From contig NC_068558.1 of NCBI RefSeq assembly GCF_022201045.2, positions 8,151,501 to 8,215,500 on the forward strand: a stretch of DNA of 64,000 nucleotides. Reading direction: 5' to 3'. The DNA comes from Citrus sinensis (taxonomy: Eukaryota; Streptophyta; Magnoliopsida; Sapindales; Rutaceae). Under the pieces are notes generated by a model. It did no database searches. It was not told the origin of the DNA and saw only the letters and a list, made by a program, of their open reading frames with translations. Made by a program: the position numbers and the translations under genes. Below are positions 22,479 to 34,086 of the stretch, in pieces (position 1 is the first letter of the stretch; every line of letters begins with the position of its first letter).

Positions 22479-25103
22479 ATGGAGGGGTTGGTGAGATCTC
22501 AAATCTCTCCAATTGGTGCTCATTACAAACAACAACACTCTGTTTTTATTCCGAAATTTTCATTGAAATTGAGGACAAATTTATGTAGAGCTCGAGTTGG
22601 GATGATGAAGCATTCTAAATCATTCAATTCCGTTGCTGCTTCAGTGCAACCATTAGAAGCCTCAGCATTGGGCCGTTCTGAGAACACACTGCCCTCCAAA
22701 GGTATCATTAGTTCATCTTTGAACTTTTATTGTGTTCTATATGTTACAATTGGTTAAGCTTGGTTGGTGATTTGTTTGCAAAGTTTCGAGTTGTGTCCAG
22801 TGCTTGATCTTGATGAATGCTTTATTAAATTTATAGAGGTTCTTCAGCTGTGGAGAACTGCTGATGCGGTGTGCTTCGATGTTGATAGCACGGTATGTGT
22901 AGATGAGGGCATTGATGAACTTGCGGAATTTTGTGGAGCTGGAAAGGCTGTTGCGGAATGGACAGCCAGGTTGTTTGGCCTCTTTGTTCATTGAAAATAA
23001 TTCATGTTTGATTTTCTTGGATGGTCTTACAGAATTCATTTTTGTGTTTTTTGCCAGGGCAATGGGGGGGTCTGTTCCGTTCGAGGAGGCCTTGGCTGCC
23101 AGACTTTCCTTGTTCAAACCTTCATTGTCCCAAGTCCAGGATTTTCTTGAGAAGAGACCCCCTAGGTATGATTTTCTCCTATCCTGGTTATATGCTGTAT
23201 TTGTATCTTTCTTCTGTTAATTGTGCACTGCTAACATTTGCAAAACAGAAAGAACCAGGTATTAGGTGAACTGAACTGATCTAAAATATCAGTGAACAAC
23301 ATATCTTTACAATGATGGTTCACAATGGCCCTTTTTTTTTTTTTTCGTTTATGATGTTTTCTTTTTGTCCTTTTTAAATGTTTACAAGTGTTTGATTGTG
23401 TTGACTATTTCTTTGTTTCAATCCTTAGGCTCTCACCTGGCATAGATGAGTTGGTCAAGAAGCTGAAGGCTAACAATAAGAATGTTTATCTGATCTCTGG
23501 GGGCTTCCGTCATATGATCAATGTATGCTGTTGATAATGTGACTATGTTTTACTTTATTCTTTGTTTCAAATTAAGCATTCATCTGTTTTTTCATTTAGT
23601 TTTCTAAATAATGTCAAAAAATATGAACTCGGAGAAAGTATGTAATGTTGCCTTAATGTGTTGATTTTGAATAATAGATCTTGAACATTTTAAAATGGGA
23701 TGTTCTTAATGAAAAGAGTTGAATGTTGTTTAAGGTAATCCAGATAACCTCCTAGAGCTTTTCTAATTGGAGAGGCCTTGAAATTGATAACTGTGTTTTT
23801 GTAAAGAGCTTCATGCTTTCATGGCATTGTAACCTTGGAAGAGTTTGGAATGTTCAAAAGCAACAGAATTAAGGTGTATTCATGAAATTTTCAAATATTC
23901 ACTTGCAATTATTCTAATGCTAGCACAATCCTCGGGATGCATTCATTATAATTATGGTAAAGGGATTCATATACTTGTATATAGGGCCCACAGATACATT
24001 ATTGACACGGGGCATAAGTATTCAGAACAATGGTTATGGTAATTTTCTGTTATTTTTCCCTTTTTTTTCCATAGTTATTTGGTACTTTGGTTATTTTCTG
24101 CTCTTTCAGCACCTGAATGATTGAGGAATTATTTGCTAAAGATTAATAATTAAGCATTTTACTTTGAAGCCTATTGCATCAGTCCTCGGGATTCCTCCTG
24201 AAAATATCTTTGCCAACCAACTGCTGTTCAAGAGTTCTGGGGAGTTTCTGGGTTTTGATGCCAATGAACCTACTTCAAGGAGTGGAGGAAAAGCCGCTGC
24301 AGTGCAACAAATAAGGAAGGTTAGTCTCATAGCTGTTTGACTCATGGTTGATCGCTGAATTTGTTGCTAGCAAAGTTAATTATTTCTTTTGCGCAGGCTC
24401 ATGCATATAAGGTACTTGCCATGATTGGGGATGGAGCTACTGATCTTGAGGTTAGCATATTCATCTAAACTCTTTAATTTGGCATTAACTTACAGCTGGC
24501 CTTTACTGACAAGATTGGTAGAAACAGTTGAAGGTCTTTTTATTTTTGTTTTGGTTGTGTTTTATCATATGTATACAAGAAAACATTTTCCATCCTCATT
24601 TTGCTCAAGTTTGATTTAAAGTTTCCATTTCCTGAGGTTGTGTCATTAACATAGACTTGGAAGTGTATTGAAAATTGCTTTTTTTGGTTTTTTTTTTTGG
24701 GTGGTGGGGGGCGGTGTTGGGTGGGGACGGACTGCAAAATTGCAATGGTCGTTATTTGTCCATACGGTTATTATTATGGTCGTTATTTGTCCATACGGAC
24801 ATACGGTTATTATTATGGTCGTTATTTGTCCATACGGTTACATTATTATGGTCGATATTTGTCCATATGGTTACATTATTGAAGTTTATGTCAAATCCTG
24901 GTTTTATAAAGAAATGTACTTCTGTATTAGCACAAAGTTGATTTTCCAATATAATTTTCATCGTCTTGTTCATGTAGGCTCGTCAACCAGGAGGCGCCGA
25001 CTTGTTTATTTGCTACGGTGGTGTACAACTTCGAGAGGCCGTTGCAGCAAAAGCAGATTGGCTGGTTCTTAACTTCAAAGATCTGATAAACTCCTTAGAT
25101 TAG
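22479..25103 (+). CDS. PSP: Phosphoserine phosphatase, chloroplastic
   Basis: Seven exons: 22479-22701, 22837-22969, 23058-23165, 23429-23522, 24170-24319, 24397-24450 and 24978-25103. They give 295 residues, the same as I recall for Arabidopsis PSP. The first 70 or so residues (MEGLVRSQISPIGAHYKQQ, many Ser/Lys/Arg, few acids) fit a plastid transit peptide. HAD motifs are in order: I, FDVDSTV, with nucleophile D89 and acid/base D91; II, SGG at S178; and III, GDGATD, at D248 and D252. The enzyme removes phosphate from 3-phosphoserine, the last step of the phosphorylated route to serine in plastids. The ATG at 22479 is the first in frame. Intron 6 (24451-24977) holds a minisatellite. Confidence 0.96.
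24745..24880 (+). repeat. Minisatellite in intron 6 of PSP
   Basis: Four tandem units at 24745-24775, 24776-24814, 24815-24847 and 24848-24880 (31, 39, 33 and 33 bp). Each begins ATGGTCGTTATTTGTCCATA or a one-base variant. Unit 2 contains an extra 8-bp duplication (ACGGACAT type). Units 1 to 3 differ little, so the array is young or is being homogenised. Confidence 0.9.
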
Positions 25104-25484
25104 CTTCTTGTGTAATTTACTCGTATTCTTTCCATTCCCACAACTGCTTCATTGTGACAGGGAATGTGTAAAAAACTCATATATGGAATATGAATGAAAC
25201 AGTGAACATTTCAGCATTTGATTTTCAGTTACGTGTAAATACAAAACAATTTTTTTTTTTTGGTGGGTTCCCAATTTTTTTTGCTACTGTCAGGAATTAG
25301 TAACTACAAATTAGGAAACTATTGTTTCTGTTTCCTAATCCCCTTCAGAAAAGGATTGACCAATCCCACTTAGGATTAGGAAACTATTCTTCCCTTTACG
25401 GAACAGGAAACAAATTCACTATAAATAACTATTACTGTTTATTCACTTCACCCTCATATTCTCCAAGTTATAAATTACACGACT
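25104..25484. promoter_or_regulatory. 3' UTR of PSP and upstream region of unknown gene copy 1
   Basis: After the PSP stop there are likely polyadenylation signals. From 25293 the sequence carries repeated TTAGGAAACTATT and TTTCCTAATCC blocks in both orientations, shared with the region upstream of the second copy (29195-29350). A TATA-like CTATAAATA lies at 25419-25427, about 60 bp before the ATG at 25485. Confidence 0.5.
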
Positions 25485-26010
25485 ATGGCATTGGCAATGG
25501 CGCCAAGTTCCATCAAATGCGAATTTGAGTCAGTCCTCAACGATATCACTCCTGAAAATCCACCCACAAACCCATCTCCCAATAATCCTTGCCTTATCAT
25601 CCAACTCCGCTATACTCACCGATGGCTACTCAGGTTTCAATCAGAAGATGATGATGATGAAGATGAAGAGTTCATTGAAAACATTACCCCTGAATTCAGT
25701 TTCTTGCTGTGCATATCTCTTGATAGATTAAATGAAGGCGACTATATTTCACACGTTCTTCAAAGGGATTGTGGCGTGCACCTCCAGCCCTGCGAATGTG
25801 ACCATTTGAAAAGCCCAGATCTCTGCTTTTGCACCTTCTTTGTTACTTGCAAAAAGTGATGTCAAACATCAAGTGATCCACATGGTGATTCTCCTTCAAG
25901 TTACCAAAGTTGAGTGCATTCGTGACGAGGAGTTTGCAGAGAGTGAGAATCAACATGATGATAAAGAGGAGTTTACAGTGGACAATTTTGGTTTTTCAGT
26001 TTCTGTATAG
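25485..26010 (+). pseudogene. Unknown acidic-protein gene, copy 1 (probably eroded)
   Basis: An open frame of 124 codons runs from ATG 25485 to 25859 (MALAMAPSSIKCEFES). It contains IIQLRYTHRWLLRFQSE, an Asp/Glu run (residues about 58-66), and a Cys/His patch (CGVHLQPCECDHL). I do not recognise the family. After the stop, a second segment in another frame, 25858-26010 (50 codons, with HMVILLQVTKVECI and a DNFGFSVSV end), aligns with the sequence following copy 2. The ancestral gene was therefore probably longer, about 175 residues, and copy 1 carries a frameshift near 25855. A TATA-like box and shared upstream blocks argue that it is, or was, a real gene. A shortened 124-residue product is still possible. 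Confidence 0.5.
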
Positions 26011-26328
26011 ATTGTTTTGTACTACGAGAAGAAAGCTTATGGCTTCTTAAATTTGTTCATCCACTGAATTATTTTTAATTGAATTAACTAATTGAAACTT
26101 AAGTTTTGTTACAAATATATATGTTGTCACAGTTTCATGTGTAAAAAATGACATATCACTAGAAAATTTATTGTTATAATTTAATATAAAATTATCCATT
26201 ATCAATGCCAATAAAAGCTAGCTAGTAACTAGAGACATCCATTATTCATTATTCTTTCATTACGACTCAAATTCCAAAATGATTAATTAAGTGGCAGTCT
26301 AACTTTAATCAATCAAACTGTAAACGGT

Positions 26329-26359
<31 letters not shown>

Positions 26360-27301
26360 TATACGTATACATATACATATACGCACAAATTAAGTTGTTC
26401 TTGTTTGCTAGCATGTTTAATAACTTGCTTTTCACTTGAAAATTCTTTATTCTTTACCCTGCTCTTTATTAATTAACAACAAAAATAGTCATATTAATTC
26501 AAGACAACAAAAAGAAGATTACCCATTTCATTTAGAACTTAAAAACTCTAAACTAAATTTGATCGTTAGGGCAATGTATTCGCCCCAAAACTTCTGATTC
26601 ATTTAGGAAGGTTTTTCCAATACTTACTTTAAATAACGAGAGCAACAAAATCAAATAGACCTTACCTAAAAAAAGGTGAAAAAACCGAGGCAAAATCATT
26701 ACACTTTCTTACTATTTTAGTACATTTTTTTTCCTTGAAAATGAGAAAATTTGCTATTTAAATTTTAAGGAGAAGAAGAATATTTTCATTTAACCCTGGC
26801 AGAGAGCCATAAAATTTAAGGAAAATATACTATATTTTGCTAGATATTTTGATTAATGATCAAGCGGCACAAGTTAAAGCAAAACAAAAACCTTTGATAT
26901 TCCAAGGTCTACAAAACTACAAAATTTTGACTACTTTTATTGAATATATGGCTTTTCAAATAATAAACAAGTTGCATATATGGTTTTACAGAAAATTTAT
27001 TCAATCTTTTATAATTATAGGGCTCGGCACAAAAAATTCAAAACACAAATGATGAAAGAAAATATTAGCGCACTTAACTTGTAAAATTTAGTTTTATTTT
27101 AAAGAAATGTTTCTTACAATGCTCATGGAATTGTTTTAAGAAGGTGATTGTTTTCTTGTATCTCAAGAAAAACAAAATAGTTTAGGAACCCCTCTCCTAT
27201 TATTTATATAGTCCTATCACTAAACTAGTTATCGTTCAGTATTCACTACCATCAAGTGAATGAGGAATTCTAGAATACATAAAAATGATCCAACCAACTA
27301 A
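26011..27301. other. Intergenic, AT-rich
   Basis: No gene seen. It contains the (AC)13 run at 26329-26354 followed by ATACAT/ATACGT repeats. The rest is A/T-rich. Confidence 0.5.
26329..26354. repeat. (AC)13 microsatellite
   Basis: Thirteen uninterrupted AC units, followed by a degenerate ATACATATACGT tract to about 26385. Confidence 0.95.
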
Positions 27302-28680
27302 TTTTGTTGGTTTATTATTCTTCCGTTGAGCTACAAATACCAGCCATCTGATGAACAAGCTGTTCAATTCTATCTTTTCAACAAGATTTCTGAAATTCCA
27401 TCCCCCGTTCTTGATTATTTTGTAAGAAATGAAAATCTCTACGGTTCCAAGGACCCTTGGCGGATTTGGATGCAATTTGGAGGACCCAATTTAGAAGATG
27501 GTGAAGACTTTTACTTTTTCGCTCGCTTGAAGAAGAAGAGTGCTAATGGTTCCAGGATTGATCGCAGAGTCAGTTCTGGTACGTGGCAAGGAGAAGATGC
27601 CAGCGAGGTAGTTGTTTCCCGCAAATCTAGAGAGAAAATTGATTCCAAGAAAAGGTTTCGATACGAGAAGGGCGAGTCACTACACGATGGTTGCTGGATT
27701 ATTTATGAATACGCTCGGAATCCTTCACTGTTGCCACAAAATCTTCAATCCAGCTTCAATCCAATGACCTTGTTCTTTGAATAATTAGAAAGAATGGTGA
27801 GCCAACGGCAGCAGGAATGGAGAATTCAGGGAAAAAGAGAAAGCTTGATGAAAACTCTTGTTGAAGAAGACATTGATCAACCTGTAGAACCTGTAGGTGT
27901 GTGCAAGAAACTCAACCGCAGCCCTTCACTGAACTAGCTCCTCATAACCATCTTCAGCTTTTTCAAATTCATCAGTTGATGCAACAAACTCTAACGTACT
28001 TCTTCAGAGCCTAGAGGAAAATCATCAGCAGTCTCAGACTCAACAAGATCCTCATCATCTTGAACTTTCTGACCATCACCAGAATATGCAAGACAGTCCG
28101 GTAACCAATCAGAGTTCCTGTGATTAGCTTCAGCTTTCTACTCAGACTCACCAATTTTTTACTTCATCTGACCTCCAAGAATGCCAATAAATGCCTGTAA
28201 CTGACAGGATTCCTCATCATCAGCTTCAGCTATCTGTTGAGGAATATCGGTCAACGGTTCACACTCCATTTATCTCAGAAGAAAATCAAGATATGGCTGT
28301 TAATACTCAACGGTTTAGTCATGACCAGCTTGAGCGTTCTATGGAGAATCGCCACTAGATGGTTCATAAGTTATCCAACATCGAAGAGAGTCAGTTAACA
28401 ACTGCCAACTTCGGAACAGAGTCTTTATGACCAACATGAGCAATCTGTCGAAATGCACCGGTCTATGCTTCCGAATCCATCCAACTTCCAAGAGAATCAA
28501 CAACTGCCTGGAATTGAACAAAATCTTTATGGTCAGCTCGACCAAACTGTTGAAAATCACCAGCAAATGCTTCAGGCTATCAACACCTGCCGGCATTTGA
28601 TGATACTTTCCAGTGGCTGCTTGGTTCTTCTGATGATAACCTCAGTTTTGATTTTGCTTATTTTAATGACATTTTGAACG
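27302..28680 (+). pseudogene. NAC transcription factor pseudogene
   Basis: The open stretch 27302-27784 encodes a NAC DNA-binding domain: YKYQPSDEQAVQFYLFNKI (subdomain A), DPWRIW, EDFYFFARLKKK (subdomain C), GTWQGED, KKRFRYEKGE and CWIIYEYARN (subdomain E). No ATG precedes the domain; a stop lies at 27299-27301 and only TTG is available at 27326. After the stop at 27782-27784, Gln/His-rich coding-like sequence goes on to about 28680 in several frames broken by stops, for example QTQQDPHHLE and LSVEEYRS. That is what a decayed Gln-rich NAC C-terminal region would look like. Such proteins normally bind DNA as dimers in the nucleus; this copy is unlikely to work. Confidence 0.75.
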
Positions 28681-29415
28681 GAGCATGAATGGAATAACAT
28701 TTAGCTTGTTATGTATAAAAGACATTGACACTTTGTAGTTTGTATTTAACAAAAGTTAGTAATAATTAAGGGAATCCCTGGTTGTTGTGCAAAAGTTCTT
28801 ACTATTACATTAGGAAGTACGTGTGGCATGATTCTTTTCCTATGATTTTGCTTATCTCAAGTACATTAGTACTTAGACAGATTTTTAGCAGGTTCCTTTG
28901 CAAGCACTAATAAAATAAACTAAAAATATATTTAAGAAAAAATATAAATTACATAAACCTAAACGGCTACACCCAAACTCATCTGATGAATAAATTGATG
29001 ATGATTCAAATTTTATGTACATGTGGTTATAGAAGAAATACTAAATCATTATCACATTCTTCTAAATTGTATATGGATTTGGATTTCAACTATGCATGCA
29101 CACATTGACGTGATGTATTTGAAAAGTTGATCATTAGATTCGCGGGTATTAAATTGAATTTCGACTTATAACTATTTTATGCATGAAATAGTCATCACAA
29201 ATTAGGAAACTAATACATATATACAGTGCTTCCTAATCCCTTTCAAAAAATGAATAAGTAAAGCAATCTCTCTGAGGAATAGGAAACTATTCTTTCCTTT
29301 TCGGAATAGGAAGCTATTCTCCGTAAATAGGAAGCTATTTCCTTTTCGGAATAGCATTCACTTCACCAGAATTCTAAAATCTATTTGCACAATATTACAG
29401 GTTACAGACACTATA
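28681..29415. promoter_or_regulatory. Intergenic, with upstream region of unknown gene copy 2
   Basis: The first 500 bases show nothing. From about 29195 the sequence repeats the blocks found upstream of copy 1 (AAATTAGGAAACTA, TTCCTAATCCC, GGAAACTATTCTT). It adds a local duplication of AATAGGAAGCTATT near 29318-29355. Confidence 0.45.
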
Positions 29416-30025
29416 ATGGCGCCAAAAAAAAACAACATATGATTTTGAGTTAGTCCTGTACCACATCACACCTCATGAAAAGCCACCAACAGACCCATCT
29501 CGCAGTACTAGTAATCCTTGTGTTATGATTCAACTGCGCCGCCCCCACCGATGGCAGTTGAAGTTTCAATCAGAAGAAGAAGGAGATGAAAGAGAAGAAA
29601 TCTCTTTTGATATTATATTCCCTGATGAATTCTATGCATCATTCAGCACCCCTCTCAATAGAATCTTAAGTGATGATGATGATGAAGAACACTATATTTC
29701 TGATCTGCTTCAAAGGTATTGTGGTGCGCATCTCGAGTCTTGTGAGTGTGACTACTTACAATCTCCGATTTCTTACTTTTGTCACTTCATTGTTACTGCA
29801 TAAATTAATGATAATGTCCATCAAGACATTGGGATGGTGGTCATGCTTCAGACTACACAAGTCGGTTGCGTTCAGAACAAGTTGACAAACACCACCCACC
29901 CACCTCTACCACCAGTCGGTTGCCTTCAGAACAAGTTGAAACGCACATCCCACCAACCTCTACCACCAGAGGAAGATTTGATGGAATGTGTTGATGATAA
30001 CTTTGATTTTTTGTCTTCTGTATAA
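29416..30025 (+). pseudogene. Unknown acidic-protein gene, copy 2 (broken)
   Basis: This is a paralogue of the gene at 25485. The ATG at 29416 (MAPKKNN) runs into a stop after eight codons, because a run of nine A at 29424-29432 shifts the frame by one relative to copy 1. The conserved part is open further on: IQLRRPHRWQLKFQSE, an Asp run near 29670-29690, and YISDLLQRYCGAHLESCECD, ending with TAA at 29801-29803. The same frame reopens directly after that stop and runs to 30025, containing MVVMLQTTQVGC, a duplicated VGCxQNKL segment and the end DNFDFLSSV. That matches the out-of-frame tail of copy 1. The family is not recognised. Confidence 0.55.
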
Positions 30026-31289
30026 ATTTCTTCTAGCACAAGCCTTTTTTTTTCCTATCCACTGTAATACTTTTTGTTAATAAAATTGTCAATCATCAAC
30101 ATTAACTCTTTCATTGTATTTGTTCGAATTTTCAGTTAGTATAAATATATTTGCAAACTAATTGATCGGTGAAGTGGATTCTTCTTAAAGAACCGAACAG
30201 AGAACTTATGAAGTGCTTTTTGTCCAGGGCAAGAAGTGCTTTTCGAAGTCTTATGTTCTTGCTTCTAAAAACATCGTATTGCTGTAAATAGTCTGTGTTA
30301 ATTTAGCCACTAGCAATGTGGTAATGTGGCAGTGGCTTGCTTCTTTGTTTTTGAAAAATTTTCCGTCAATTGATCCGGGATTGTATGTAGGGTCGTTAGT
30401 AAGCGCAGCCAGCATTGAATTCCCCTTTTATCAATGACAAAGATGATCCTTTTATTTTTGTTAGGGTAGTTTCTTATAGAACCAATAAAATTCTAGATTT
30501 TGATAGTTTATTTAACATTAAGAAACAAGTAGAGTACGCAGCCAAAATTCTAGAATTGGTCAGAAAATAGTAAACTAAAATTCTTGTTTCAGTAAATAAA
30601 TTAGCTCGAAATCCTTCAGAAAATAGGAGTATGAAGCTTTAAAATTTGCTCAGATCGGTCATTGAGCTACTGATACAAGTGTAAGCTTTAGAATATTGTC
30701 GTGGCTAGCTAGCTGATACTGAAAGATGAAAGTTAATAGTATTTGATTTGAGCCAGATCCATTACACTGTCAGATGCGCTTCTTATTATTATTAATTTTT
30801 TTTCCTGAGTGCAAATTATTGTCACGAAGTCAAGGGAGAAAAGGCATAAAATATTTGGGATACCATTACCATTCAACAAATAAGATTGGTATTGGCCAGC
30901 GTTGAGGATAAATCAAATTTCATCATTCAGTTCATTGATTTTCTGAAAGTAGTCTTTTAAGCTTGCTTTAGATAACCCATTTTCTGACTTTCTGTTACGG
31001 CCATGTAAAGAAGAGAAAATCGATATATCTGTCGAAATTATAATTTGTGCACAAGAATTGTTAATGCTAGGTCATCGAAGATTAAGAAACAAGTAACTTG
31101 TGATTAATAGAAAAAATAGATAGGTCTTGTTCTGATTTCAAAAGAAGAGGTCTTGTTCTAAAGCTAACTAAGAACATAAGAAAAGAAGGAAAGAACCAAC
31201 AAGCTAATCATAAAGATTATCATCTTCGAACCAACAAGCTAATCATAAACATTATCATCTTCCCCATTTCCATCTGTGATAGAAGAGAC
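30026..31289. other. Intergenic
   Basis: No gene seen. The block GGCAAGAAGTGCTTTTC at about 30225 recurs at about 34902, followed by similar sequence, so both are probably pieces of one repeat family. Confidence 0.4.
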
Positions 31290-33085
<1,796 letters not shown>

Positions 33086-33447
33086 TTATAAAAAATATTT
33101 CAGTCTTCGGAGTGATGGAGTGGTGTGTCGGAAGCAAAATTTGATAGGGAAGCTAGATTTTGTTCTAGTACTGGATCAAGCCAACGCGATTAGGTTGTGC
33201 TCTAATCGAAGCGTGATTAGATCTTATTCTAACCCAAAGAACTCAATAAGATTTTTTAATAACGCTCTATACTTCTACAATTATGTTTTCCTAATCACGT
33301 TAAAATTTTGTTGCCTAATTACCATTCAATATTGAGATTTTTGAAAATTGTTTATCATAAAGTTTGGATTATATTTAAATATTTAATACCAATTTAGTAA
33401 AATGGGTTGAACCATATATAATTTTATGCACTTGTATACAACGAATT

Positions 33448-33456
33448 TTAGAACTA
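33448..33456. repeat. Target-site duplication of MITE, copy 1
   Basis: TTAGAACTA, identical to 34078-34086. Confidence 0.6.
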
Positions 33457-34077
33457 GGATATGTTTAGGATTGTTTTTTAGAGATTTAAAAGTGATTTTG
33501 AAAAATTAAAAACTAATTTTGGTGTTTAGTAAATTTCTTTAAATCATTTTTGACGAAATCACTCTATTTTCTAATAAATTTTGAAAAAAAGAGAAGAAGT
33601 AGCTTTTCAAAAGCTGATTTTAAGAAGTAGTTTAATACTTAACATAATTCCATACGTATACTCATATATGTTATAAAATCTAAAATTATCCTTATTAATT
33701 GGGAAATAAAATAATTAACTTTAGAGAGATTATTATTATTATTACCTTATATTTAGATAACAAAATAATAATATAAAATTAATAACATAAAATATTTATT
33801 TTAGTTATCAAATATTATATTTACACACATAAAAAAATTATGTACATCTATATCAATGTGTAAATAAAATTTATTCCATATTATGTCTAATTTAGTCAGT
33901 TTGTTTACAGCAATTTAAAAGTAAGATTTACTAAATACATACCACTGATTTTAAAATTTACATTATTTTCAAAAATAAATTTTACCAAACATTTAACTGA
34001 TTCTCTTTATAATTGATTATTTTTCAGTACAACTAACAACAGCTATTTTAAAAGGTACAACATTAGCAAACTGGCCC
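33457..34077. mobile_element. 621-bp MITE
   Basis: Non-coding, AT-rich element bounded by a 9-bp direct duplication (TTAGAACTA). Its ends are imperfect inverted repeats: the left reads GGATATGTTTAGGATTG and the reverse complement of the right reads GGGCCAGTTTGCTAATG, sharing GG, GTTT and the final TG. Subterminal TTTAGTAAA and TTTGGTAAA blocks occur on both sides. A duplication of 8-9 bp fits hAT or Mutator-type MITEs; the ends are too diverged to decide. Confidence 0.6.
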
Positions 34078-34086
34078 TTAGAACTA
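34078..34086. repeat. Target-site duplication of MITE, copy 2
   Basis: TTAGAACTA, identical to 33448-33456. Confidence 0.6.
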
